Source: Mactra quadrangularis
Taxonomy: Eukaryota > Mollusca > Bivalvia > Venerida > Mactridae
Length of the DNA stretch: 64,000 bases
Assembly: GCA_025267735.1 (NCBI GenBank)
Contig: CM046298.1
Coordinates: 36,145,264-36,209,263 of the forward strand
Direction: 5' to 3'
A program made the position numbers and the translations under genes. The notes beneath the pieces are model-generated. The model was given only the letters and a program-made list of their open reading frames with translations. It was not told the origin of the DNA and made no database searches. Shown here in pieces: positions 21,982-33,228 of the stretch (the stretch's first letter is position 1; each line of letters opens with the position of its first letter).

Positions 21982-22978
21982 ACTATTTGAAAAAACTGTA
22001 ACATCAATCCAAATTTAAGTAATGCATCAATCAGTTTTGTAAATAGTCAGTTGTCCTCATATGAACATTCTAACTTTCTATGTGAAATAAATTGATTTCT
22101 TTTGTCTTTTACAATGTTTGAAGCTTGATACTTCAATGATAACTCTGAGCATGGTATGAACTTAAAGGAAATATGCAAACATTTAAACATTGATGCTTTA
22201 ATTTCTGAGAGAGAAATGCAAAGTTCAAAAGTATGAAAGTTCCTAAAATATATTTGTAATATAAATGAGTTCATACAGCAATTGATTAAAAACTGAGCTG
22301 ATACAGAAATTCGATAAACAAAATATGCTCATACATTGTCGTTGAATAAACGAAATAAGTCTCAACACATTTCTAAATAGTTAATTGCAATGAAACATTC
22401 AATAATAACTGAATATAAATCAAGCCAGATAAGAACCTTTATTTCACTTATAATATATAATCATAGAATTTAGAAGACTGGCTTTAATTAAGTACCATAG
22501 TTTTATAGGAAGATTTTCTTGATGATGAAAAAACAATAAACGAAGCTACAGGTGTTACTGAATATGCCATTCATAATGATACCTGAATGTTGTAGTTTCT
22601 AAGCTACTGTAGGTGAAAAGCATTCTGGGTAATTTCCTTCTAACATTTACCAGGAATTCTAGTAAAATGTTTTATTATGAAAATCACATGCAAATATGTT
22701 TAGGAAATAATGAGTTTTGAAAATTAGTTTTTGTGTTCAAAGTTGCACTGAAAGTGAACAAAAACTCTGGCTATACAGCTATACAGCATTAATTAATTCC
22801 CAACTTTAGTAAAACTGAATACAATAAATTGAATATTAATCATTTATCTATCTATAAAACATCAAGAGCATAATTAAGAAATTAATTAAAGTTAATTATT
22901 CACATAAATTAAAATTGAGTATTATGTTACAACTACTGTGAAGTTCCGCAACTAGGATCATTTTTTTGACAACCTTTT

Positions 22979-23254
22979 TATTGGGTTTAACGCCATAGCA
23001 ACACATTGTATAGGTTATATCATGGCAGTCAGTCCACCTAATCACTGTTCCTGGAAAGGCTAAATCTCTGGATTTAGCTGTTATCCAACTACTAGGCGCA
23101 TATGTTGGTCAGTGACTGACTACTGCCCTACATGGTTTAGAATCAGTAGTAGGAGGGAGAAAGGCAAGAGAAAATTATTTCATGACCAAGCTCCACTTGA
23201 AAGTACTCCACTACAACTCCTCGATCAGTAGACTATTGAGCTAGCCGGGCAGGC
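22979..23254 (-). mobile_element. tRNA-SINE family 1, internally deleted in the head
   Basis: Starts TTGGGTTTAACGCCATAGCA, contains CTGGAAAGGCTAAATCTCTG and CAGTGACTGACTACTGCCCT, and ends GAGCTAGCCGGGCAGGC. The B-box segment and much of the tRNA anticodon-side sequence present in other copies are missing near 23215-23235, so this copy could not be transcribed from its own promoter. A fragment like the family G terminus (GTGAAGTTCCGCAACTAGGA) lies at 22939-22958, just left of it. Confidence 0.82.
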
Positions 23255-25936
23255 TTGATAACTTTTAAGTCTGAAGTGCTAACCAGTAATTTAAGAAAAA
23301 GATCCCAATATTAAGACAATTGTAGTATTACATTGTAAGATCATCAATTATGATGGTCTTGAAAAGTGGTATTTAACTGTATTTTCCTTTATAAAGAGAC
23401 CGATGCAACAAAAACATGGATGGCTTTCTTGTGTAAGGTTAAACATAAAGATATCAACACTTTTATAAAAGTATAATTATTCATTTTTTGTGTAAATATA
23501 TATCACAAATGAACTTATAAGATATTTATCTTGTTTGTATTATAGGCTTGACATGAAAGTAATGGATACTCTGTACGAGCATTGTTAAAACATGGATAGA
23601 ATTACAACAGTATAGCATAGGAATAACATTTTACATCAGTATGGTAGAGGTTTATATTACAAACAGTATAGTATAGGTTTTTTTAAACAAAACGATATCA
23701 CTTGAACAATCAAGCATAGCTAGGCCTGACTCTAGCATACTGTTCTAAAGCATGAAAGTGACATTTTTACAGTGAGTGAATCATAAGTCCCTAAACTCTG
23801 ACAACTGTAACATGTCAAAAAAAAAAATGACTTGAAAACTGTAGTGTAGTTTACAATACGATACATCAAACATGGTAGACACTGTTAGCCCATTAATCTT
23901 AGAGACCCTATAATTATTTGTAACTTTATATCTAAACCTAACATTCCATGAAACCAACTAGGTAATGAATGATTTTGTTGTCCTTGTAAAACATAACTGA
24001 CAGTAGGTAAAATAAACTATAACATTTTGTAATGGTAAGTAAACATATGATAAATATTGATAACCTTATAAATTATTAAAGAAATAACCTAATATGATGC
24101 ACAGTCGATCTAATAACAATAATACATGTGTTGGTATTGCTTTATTGAAATCTGAGACACAATACATGTAGCAGCTGCAATTTATAGGACAGTGATTTCA
24201 CGATTCCATTGCCTCTGTGGGGCGAAGATTTAACCCAAAGATACCTTGGCTTAGTTCACTGACTATTCCTAAGGGGTGAGAGAAGGGTGCCATAATAAAT
24301 GACTAATGACTATGACTAGATTGTAAGACATGCAAGCTAAAAAGTTAACGGGTGACATTATACACTGCAAAATTGTACCTACTTCAGAATGGCAAGGTTT
24401 GAACAAAGACTTTTTTGTAAAATTAAGATAAATTTATAATTAAGTCACTAAGTCAATCAAGCAAATGTTTATGGTCTGAAGACATGATTCTTCAAGTTGA
24501 CATTAATACATAAATGTACATGTAACTTGCTAAATAAGCATTAATTATACACAGGTGGATTCAATCTAACAAAAAAATTAAAATTTTGAGACAAACAATT
24601 TGAATTACAAAATTACTGAAATTGACCTCAAATTGTCACGGAAAATGATCATATAGAATATATGCAGATTTTATGAATATTAAAGTTTAGCATAAGTTTC
24701 TCATATCTAAAGACTTTTTTTGCATTGACCACAGGTTTGGAGAGTAAAAAGTTTGAACCTGGAAGGAGAATTGAACATTTAAGAGGCCAACATAAACAAC
24801 AGTCTTACAAACAAATTTAGTTGTAAATGCTTCTATATTGTAAGCATTAATTGCGCTCTATTTTGAAATTAGTTTTGATTTTGTTGTTATATTGTAACAA
24901 GTTTGCTAATATGATGCCTAACAATTTATCAATATTTATAGCATGGACTCAAAATAGTGCAGGTACAACATTTTATGGGTTTTAAATATAGAAAATTCAA
25001 TTTTCTCTAGATTAACTTCAAAGACACCATGTCAAATAGTAATTAACTATAGCTTCTGAATGGATTTCTAAATTCAATGAAACTTTTCTGATGATTATTA
25101 AATAGTAAAAGCAGGTAATTATCTTTTTTCCTCAAACTAATTTTGCACTTTTTCTCATTTTTCTCACACAAAATAAAATAAATTAATCATTAGACTGGTA
25201 TTGCAATTTTATACAAAATGATACCAGAGGCAGACCAGTCTATCAAATATCCCACAAGTCAATAGTGCATATCCCATGATTCAAGTGAACCCTTACAAAG
25301 CTGTCATCTTAAATAGAGTAGAAGCCTTTTGATGAGATGCTATTTACACTCATTAAGAATTCTTCTCCAAACATATAGGAGCTCACACTTCAAAGCTGAC
25401 CCATACAATTACCCCAAAGGATAGGTATCAAGTTTAAAAGACAGGGTCTGAATGAAATTAGAATAGAGATTGAACATACAAGAATCTGATAAAATTCCTA
25501 TTTTAATGAGTGAATTAATCTCCGGTTTAACACCATCTGCAAGACAAGACAACATAATTCAATGTTGTGAAAACTATCTGAAGCATTATGAGTGCAAACT
25601 TTATATATATATGATTAAATCATATTTTTTTCTGAGGACCTGATGCAAACATTAAATAAAATATATATTTACAACACAAAATTCAAAAGCCTTTTTCGCG
25701 GTTTTTTGCGGAATTGGCCAATAGCAGCAGAAACCTTTTTGTTATCTGTCAAAAATTGAGGCGACGTTTTTTTCATTTTGATGCAGGAATAGACAAAAGT
25801 TCGAATGTGGAAGGCAAATTCTTTGCCCTTGTCGCCCCCTCATGAGACCCCTGCCTCGTGAAACCCCTGCCTATCAATCTAAGAACGGGGTATACCAGAA
25901 TATTAATTTTGCAACAGGTATGCATTAATAAATTAT
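23255..25936. other. Intron 1 spacer
   Basis: About 2.7 kb without a recognised gene or element. A relatively CpG-rich patch (25690-25880) includes repeated CCCCTGCCT phrases. Confidence 0.45.
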
Positions 25937-26115
25937 CGTGAAGTTCCACTTTTCGGACAATCAAATTAGACGGTCTAAATAGCAGAATTGTCACATAACT
26001 CTAAACATATGGATCATTTTCTTCTCAAATTAAGCATTTGGAACTTATATACAAATGTATTGTCAAAAATTGCATGACTGCAATTAACAACGAGATCTTT
26101 ATAGCAAAGCATTAC
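25937..26115 (+). mobile_element. Pogo/Tigger-like MITE family G, degenerate copy
   Basis: Begins CGTGAAGTTCCACTTTTCGG, contains TCTCAAATTAAGCATTTGGA and TTGCATGACTGCAATTAACA, and ends near TTATAGCAAAGCATTACTTT. The landmark order is that of the copies at 40466, 48859 and 54863. Confidence 0.65.
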
Positions 26116-26132
26116 TTTATTTTATAATAATA

Positions 26133-26180
26133 GTCCAGATTATGTAACATGACTTAAACAATATGTAACGTGACTTAAAC
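26133..26180. repeat. 20-bp tandem duplication
   Basis: TATGTAACATGACTTAAACA is followed directly by ATATGTAACGTGACTTAAAC, one change apart. Confidence 0.8.
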
Positions 26181-27337
26181 AAAGCAATTATTATGTGTTT
26201 TTCAAAGTACTATATTAAATGTCATCAAGATAGGTACATGCTTTTAAAACAATCAATGAACCATAATTCAATATATTCTAATTTAAGTTGGGAAGTTGCT
26301 GATCCCATACTTAATGTTTGTATATATGAATAAATATTGTATACTTCTTTATTTTTATCCTAACCATTACTTTACCTCCAAAATCCATGACAAAAAAATA
26401 TTATGGCACAAAATTTTAGTTCATGCGTCATCATGTAATCAAAGCATTGGTCATGAAATAACACCAAAATGGTTAAGAATTTAATACTGAGTTTCCCAAT
26501 TAAAATGGAATATATTCTATGTCTGGCACAAAATTATAAAGTCTTTTACAATTAAGTTGGCACCACTCCCTTGTCTGAACACATAGGTTAAATACAACAC
26601 TTAAATTTCAATTAATAAAAAAATTACACAGAAAAGTATAACTTTTAAATATTAGAACAAATCATTTCTCACGTAAATTTATCTACAAACAAACCTTATA
26701 ATCTACAATCATTGGCACAGACATCATCATTTCTCTGATCTTTAGATTACATAAGAAACATTCCACAAAAAACATTTATAAACAAAATTAAAAAGGTTAT
26801 CACTATAGGGTTAAAGTCAAAAGACCCAATTTTCACTCTTTATATTTAAAGAACTTTTAAATCGTATACTATCACTGATCTTGGAAGTAATGAAAGACTT
26901 CTGTACATTAGACAATCTCATCTATGTACTATCTTGTTATGTGATAAACTGATGTGATTCTTGGTCTTTTTATTTCTGACTTTGTTATTAAAGCTCTTAT
27001 CAATCATCATAAATTGTTTATCTTTTTTTTCATTTTTTTCTCAGAATAGGCAAGGGAGATAAATCATGAAGTGGTTATGTAATCAGAAAATATGATTCTC
27101 AATTGCTTCAGTATGGAAACATGAAATCACTTTCAGTGATTTACTAATTTATTTAGCTAAAGGAAGAATTCTTTTTATTTGAGTATTAAATATGCCCCTG
27201 TCAAATCATGGTCATTTTATAGAGATCAGCTCACCTATATTAGCTTCACAGTACTTTTGTAGCAATAGGGGCTGTTATACCATTCTATGAAAAATTTGAC
27301 AATAACATCAAATTTCTTTCATTAGAAAGGTATATAG
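26181..27337. other. Intron 1 spacer
   Basis: About 1.2 kb, nothing recognised. Confidence 0.45.
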
Positions 27338-27447
27338 AGAAGTTGCTGGCATTGTGAAAAAGTAGTGGAGTACTGGCTTAAGAAAAGCTTGGTTAGGTGC
27401 ACTGACTACCATTATTGAAATTAATTTTGGTTGACATTGCATTAAAA
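27338..27447 (+). mobile_element. tRNA-SINE family 2, body fragment
   Basis: Shares GAGAAGTT-CTGGC, GGAGTACTGG, AAAGCTTGGTTAGGTGCACT, and TTGACATTGCATTAAA with the family 2 SINE at 28489-28701. The tRNA head is missing. Confidence 0.6.
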
Positions 27448-28488
27448 AGTAAAGTTATAATGCTCTCCAGAATTCATATGCGAAATGACCTTGTATGTTT
27501 AAATTTAGAGAGTAGATGAACTAACAAGCCAACTAAAAGTAATATAGTGTACAATAGAGTATATGTATTAACAAGCCTCCTAAGTATAAAATATAGTTCT
27601 ACATATTTTTTTATAGTTTTCATCAACTAGTTGTTTGTTATCATTTATCTTAATTCATCATTCACACATTATATAGATTAGATTCTAGCTCTAACTACAA
27701 GAAAGAAAAAACATTGTTTCATACAACTTTTCCATTTTTTCCTGACAGTTCAGCTGTTTTGTTGTTTATATTTCAACACACTGAGTTGTTAAAAGCACAT
27801 GTTTGAACAAATAATAGCTGTGAGTATCAGTATTTGATGACAGATGAATGAAATGTTGTCAGGGTGATTCTATAGAAGTTTTACTGGTTTCATTCAATGA
27901 AGAGCAACTAAGGGCATTAACTCTTGTTTTTATAGTAATGAAGATTGATGAAATCAGCATTTTTTTTGTATTTACAAACTGTTAGGAACCACCCCTCTTA
28001 TCTATCATAACTGATAAATTTGTCATCAAGTATTTTTGGTATCAAGGGGCAAATAACATCAGAAAAGCTTTTACTGGTCCATCGACCTTCAGTTAAGTGT
28101 TATTGCTTTTTTACCGATACACATTCCATATGTTAGGTCACACAAACTAGTGTTTCTGTACTTCTGAAACTGGTTCCCTTTGCTTAAGTTTTCATGCAAT
28201 GACATACATGCACATAGCATAATTGTTAATGTATGTACCAATATGTTTTGGAACTATTTTGGCACTAATAAACTGGCAAATATTGCAGACTTGCTCTAAG
28301 ATAATTTTTTTAACTAGTGTATGATATAATAACTTTTAAGTCTGACAAAATTAGAATTCAACCAATGCCCTGATGTTAATACTGAAACAAAATAAAACAT
28401 CAATGAGTATTTTCTAAGCCCAATCTGTACTGCTGTGGTAAATCAGAGAAAAACAGTTATATGTTACATTACTAATATACAAACACAA

Positions 28489-28701
28489 CTAACCAGGGTT
28501 GGTAGCGCAGTTGGTAGTGTGTTTGGATTTTGAATCTAGTGTCCCGAAAGGGTTTGAATCCCATAATATGGAGAAGTTTCTGGCTATGTGGAAGGGTGAG
28601 TACTGGTTATAGACAAGGGTCCAGGAAAGCTAGGTTAGGTGCACTGGACCCCATAAAATAATCTAAAAAATAGCATTGACATGGCGTTAAATGCAGTATA
28701 A
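28489..28701 (+). mobile_element. tRNA-SINE family 2, full-length, with 15-bp target duplication
   Basis: A perfect 15-bp direct repeat AATATACAAACACAA flanks the element (28474-28488 and 28702-28716), giving a 213-bp unit. The head contains a tRNA-type A box (GGTAGCGCAGTTGGTAGTG) and B box (GGTTTGAATCC, 28551-28561). The body has GAGTACTGGTTATAGAC and AAAGCTAGGTTAGGTGCACT, and the element ends TTGACATGGCGTTAAATGCA. Unrelated to family 1 outside the tRNA boxes. Confidence 0.92.
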
Positions 28702-29204
28702 AATATACAAACACAATTTTAACCCATCACGGAGCTAACCAAATACTTAAGCGTCCCAACTATAATTGTTAAAAGCATTATATTTCTTTTAAATCAAATA
28801 TAATTGTAAGCATACATTCCTAATACATTGGCAGCAATCTAGAATATATTATATGGCTAAAATAAATTGTACAAAACTAAAGAAATAGTGTTATTACTTC
28901 TGTCACATTAAGTTACATTTTACCTATCAGTAAAACACATTTAGGAAACATTAAAATAATGTCTTCTTACATGAAACATAGCTAGCTAGTACCAACCTCT
29001 TGAAAAATGTAAATGTATTGCAATTTTTTCTTACATGCACCAACACGCATCAACATTGAAATGATTTTATATTTACATCAACTAGATGTGTTTTCTATAA
29101 CTAAGAAACAATATTTGCCATGTTGTTATAATAAGAAATGAATATTCAGCAGTCACTGTTTAACCATTTTGTAGGACATATTAAACTTAAAAGATGCCAG
29201 AAAC

Positions 29205-29624
29205 TAGGGGTGTAACGGTTAACCGATATACTGGTTAATATTGCAATACAAATTCTGACGGTTTTAAACCGGTTCGTTTTTCTCTGAACCAGTTTTTTAG
29301 TTATGTTCCTTCTGATTGTTTATATCAGAATCTGAAATTTGAATGTTCGAATTCTAGTAAATGTTAAAATGTGTTGAAAACTTGAATTATTGTCCGTAAA
29401 ATGAGAGACTAATTATCTTTGAAAGTCCATTCAAAACTTTTTTTCTTAGTTATTCGAACATTTAATCATACATGTAGATTATTTGGAAATACAAAATCTA
29501 GGTGTAATGTTGGTCAAATTAATACGATGCACATGCATTATTTCATGCTTTGCATTTATGCACGAAGAATAATATGTATTGCAATATATTGCAATACGGT
29601 TTTTACCATATTGTTACACCCCTA
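29205..29624. mobile_element. hAT-type non-autonomous element with 8-bp target duplication
   Basis: Perfect 12-bp terminal inverted repeats TAGGGGTGTAAC and GTTACACCCCTA bound exactly 420 bp, flanked by a perfect 8-bp direct repeat CCAGAAAC (29197-29204 and 29625-29632). An 8-bp duplication is the hAT superfamily signature, and TAGGGGTGTAACGGTT-type ends are, to my knowledge, a well-known hAT terminus in animal genomes. Subterminal inverted words (ATTGCAATAC near 29251 and near 29587) are also present. No transposase is encoded; the 107-codon plus-strand frame at 29419-29742 runs through the right end and is fortuitous. Confidence 0.95.
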
Positions 29625-29632
29625 CCAGAAAC

Positions 29633-31271
29633 CCAACGCAAGAGTGCCTACCAAAAGTTCTAGGACAAATAAAATTTTAAGTAATTTTACTAAAAATGAA
29701 GTTCATTCATGTAGAATAGTTAATCACATGTTAACTAGTTAATGTTGATTTTGGAATTGCTCAGTTGGTTGTATGTTTCTTTTTTCATGGGTATTAGAAA
29801 TATTTAAATCTGATTATCGTAAAAGCAGAACTTTTATAGTCCAAAGACTTTTTGAGAGCACTATTTTTTTTCATGCGATCCAAAAGATTATTTTCACAAA
29901 TTTTTTAACTGTTGACATCAATGTTGGGATTATTACTCTATGTATGTACTAGTAATAATTGCATGCCAGGAACTAAAAGACAATGCTTTAGATTGTATAA
30001 ATGTTTGAAAGGTTCATTAATTACTTTTTTCATTAAATAATCATTCGAAAAATTCAAAACTTTCCTCAGTAAGTCAGACCCTTTTTCAAAAAAATAATAA
30101 AAAAATACAACATTATATAGAATCAGCAATACCGCTATCCTACAAACTTCTACAATCCTTAAAGACATCATAGATTTATTCTTGTAGAAGTTCCACTTTA
30201 ATGTTACCACACTGACTGCCTGAAAATTCTTCAGAGTGATACCACATTGTTAAACAATCTAGATTAAAACAAATAATGTTTTTTCTTATAATTAAATAAT
30301 ATTCTGCAAGTGACTGTATCATAAGGGAGGGAATTATTGATGATTCAATATAAAAGACTCTTACAAAATGATCATGTTTATTTTTGATACCTGTATATTT
30401 CCCAGGTGTGTTATACTCCACTACGATTCTTTCAACCAAAAAGACATTAGTCTGGGAAAACAGTTTGAAATTATCATACACTTTCTAAACGTCAGTCTAT
30501 TAGCAAACCATAAATCAATGCATTAGTAAACAGGTAAAAAAATATGTATATATTATAGTTTCTGAGCAATTGCTGTGACCATTACATACATACAAACATA
30601 TTCACACCGTTACTGACAGAGTTTGAAAAATGAAGTGATAACGAATAGGAAATCGTGCATTTTTATAATCACATAAATGCCTCTACAAGTAAAAAACACC
30701 AATATGAAAACTGATGGGTTTAGGAACTCGAAAAATTGCGTAAAACATATTCATCGTCTCACAAAATGATCGCTACAGCCGTAAATGTCATTCACTACAC
30801 TTGTTTCAACATCTCTGTATTACAAGAATTTCTATTCCCTTCTTTCAGCTGTTAATCAAGACGAGGAGAAAAAATCTGTTCAACACTAGACGCTCACTGA
30901 CTCTTGATCATCTCTGGTAAAAAAAACAACAACAACCACAAACGTTTTTTTTTTTGTAATAATAACGCAATAAAAGTCAAGATTACAAAAAAACCCAGAA
31001 AACTGATGAAAGATTCTCGACCAATGTTTTATCTTAAATAAAAAATACTTCATATGTATTTCAACCAATTTTTTATCTGAATAAAAACAACCAATTAATT
31101 ATCTAAATTAAAAACAAAACTTCTTTAAAGTAACACATTCAAGAACTGAAGAATGTTGAGATAATCAGCAACTTTTTAACAAGAATTAATACTTTTGATA
31201 AACACCTACAATTTGGTCAATTACAGCTACCAGTTCAACTGATCAGCTTTTCTAGGCAATGTCATTTTCCA
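29633..31271. other. Intron 1 spacer
   Basis: About 1.6 kb, AT-rich, no recognised gene or element. Confidence 0.45.
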
Positions 31272-31440
31272 GGAGCAATGGTCCAGTGGTAGGACATGTA
31301 GAAATCAAGATGTACAGGTTCAAAACCCATAGGGGCATTGCAAGTTTCCTTGAGCATGAAATTTACCTACAGTTGTTCCACTCCAACCAGGTGTAAAAGG
31401 GTACTGTAAGTGTCACCTGCTTGAGGGTGATTTCAATGAT
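31272..31440 (+). mobile_element. tRNA-SINE-like sequence, family 3
   Basis: tRNA-like head GGAGCAATGGTCCAGTGGTA followed by B box GGTTCAAAACC (31318-31328), then a body with CTCCAACCAGGTGTAAAAGG and GGTACTGTAAGTGTCACCTG. Spacing between the A-like and B boxes fits a tRNA-derived pol III promoter. Only one copy is seen in the window, and no target duplication was found, so the right end is uncertain. Confidence 0.6.
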
Positions 31441-31490
31441 CAAGGATTATGTACAAAAATTGTAAAGTGGGCTGAACATATATCAAGTCA

Positions 31491-31564
31491 GTTGCCTGCA
31501 TGACTGTAGTAAGTGCATTGCCTAAAAAGCAAGTTACTACGGTCTTGCTGCTGCAGGCAACCCT
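31491..31564 (+). repeat. Near-palindrome family E, copy 3
   Basis: Left arm GTTGCCTGCATGACTGTAGT; right arm ACTACGGTCTTGCTGCTGCA followed by GGCAAC. The right arm carries a few extra bases (a CTG duplication) compared with the other copies. Loop AAGTGCATTGCCTAAAAAGC. Confidence 0.78.
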
Positions 31565-32839
31565 CAATATACGGCAGTGGACATTTATCCTCTTTTTTCT
31601 CTTACATGTTCTGTTGAATGTCTCAGTAATATTACTGAAGCACGAGAAACCTGAGTGTTAATGATTAATATATTAATGACTATATTTTTACTCTAAATCT
31701 AAAATAAATTGATACAGAAAAAATAAGCACACACTAAAAGCATTCAAAACGCACAAAAAATCTCATTTACAAGATCAATTATTTCCCCCTTCAAACAATG
31801 ACTGAAAGTTGTAATCGTTACAGGTATTTTCATATAAGATATATAAAATAGTTTTGATAAAATACATCATGGTTTGATGTATATCACATAATCACAACAT
31901 AGAAAAGTTCCCATAAATTCTTGATGTACAAGCTGATAAGCCTATGGCTTGCTGAGAAAATTTCTCTTCTATTCAATGCCAATGTAAAATGCTAATTTAA
32001 AACATATTTATCTTTTCTACAACAGACTGAAATACTACATCACTAGATCTTTTCAATTCCTCATGATTAGCTATGATTGTCAAAATGCAGAAAGCATGCT
32101 GAAAAAAACTCATGGCTGATTTAACAAACTGAACAGTAATTTTTTGTCTGAGATTTGATTCAATCAGATGTACTATAAATGAAAACAAATCTGTTCACTA
32201 TTTTCAACAGTCTTACACTTCCTCTTTTTTGGGGCGGGGGGGGGGGTAGGGGTGGGGAATGGGGGTTAGCACAAATTGTGGTCAATATACATAGGCCATT
32301 TCACTTGCACGTAGCCAGCCCAGTATTCTTTGACCTGTGTCTAAAACCAGTGCTAATTTACCGTTCCACAAGGCCAATATAATTATGTAATTTTATTTAA
32401 AATATTACTATTAAAAATAATTCCAATAACAACCTAATTGCTTCATTCCAAAAAACTTTTTAATGAAATCTGGAGCTTTATTTGTATATTGTATACTATA
32501 TAAAATTCACATTTCCTAGGGTAAGGAATTCATAATAAAATAAGAATCATTCATGCTATCAGATATTTAAAGAAAATAAATATTACAATTAATTCCTAAT
32601 TAGTGAAGTAAATTATCAATAAAGATAGATTAATTAGTGTTTAAACATACATAGAAACAGTAATAACAACACTATGATAAACATTATAAAGAGAGATAAG
32701 TATCTAAATTGTGTGATAAACACTAATCAGGGATTAATTTGTATCATTAAATGCAAAACTTTCACTAACGATCATGTAGGCAATGAACATTACAGAAGAT
32801 TTATAACAGGCTCCAAAGGTATGGAAAGTGAAAGAAATA
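31565..32839. other. Intron 1 spacer with G-rich tract
   Basis: About 1.3 kb. A G-rich plus-strand tract (32231-32267) with several runs of four or more G is the only feature noted. Confidence 0.5.
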
Positions 32840-32995
32840 CACTTAAGTTCTACCACCGCTAGGACCATAAAAATTGATAAACTGGTCCTCAAATAGGGAC
32901 CCTTTGTTCTCAAATTAAGCATTTTGGCTTTAATTATCATTAAGAATTGCATGATTTTGCAATAACCAAGGTGGTTTTTTTGCTACAGAAAAACT
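32840..32995 (+). mobile_element. Pogo/Tigger-like MITE family G, copy
   Basis: Begins TAAGTTCTACCACCGCTAGG, contains GGGACCCTTTGTTCTCAAAT, TTAAGCATTTTGGC and TGCAATAACCAAGGTGGT, and ends GCTACAGAAAAAC. The ends are more decayed than in the 54863 copy. Confidence 0.68.
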
Positions 32996-33087
32996 TAACT
33001 GAGAAATATTGTGAGTTTTAAGCACCTTTTTATTCAAGGTTTCAATGAGACAGACAGTTCATCAAACTATTTTTTGTATGAATTATT

Positions 33088-33228
33088 GTCCGTTTTTTTC
33101 TCAACTGTCAAAACATGAATAATTTCACAGTGACTTCGTGCTCTTTGTCTAACACTCGTGATATTGAGATAGTGTGTAACCATCCACCGTGAAATTATTC
33201 AAACTTTGACAGTTGAGAAAAAACGGAC
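33088..33228. mobile_element. Fold-back element with 40-bp arms
   Basis: The left arm opens GTCCGTTTTTTTCTCAACTG (33088-33129) and the right arm closes CAGTTGAGAAAAAACGGAC (33189-33228). Arms also share GTCAAA and GAATAATTTCAC / GTGAAATTATTC. The stem covers about 40 bp a side with small gaps around a 59-base centre. No other copy is seen in the window and no clear duplication flanks it. Confidence 0.8.

Noticed and set aside
25773..25994. 73-codon minus-strand frame in a CpG-richer patch
   Set aside because: Overlaps the start of a MITE family G copy and shows no domain; probably repeat-derived.
29419..29742. 107-codon plus-strand frame
   Set aside because: It runs across the right terminus and target duplication of the hAT-type element, so it cannot be a conserved gene.
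32231..32267. G-quadruplex regulatory element
   Set aside because: G runs are present, but similar poly-G tracts occur at several unrelated places in the window; no promoter or gene feature is nearby.
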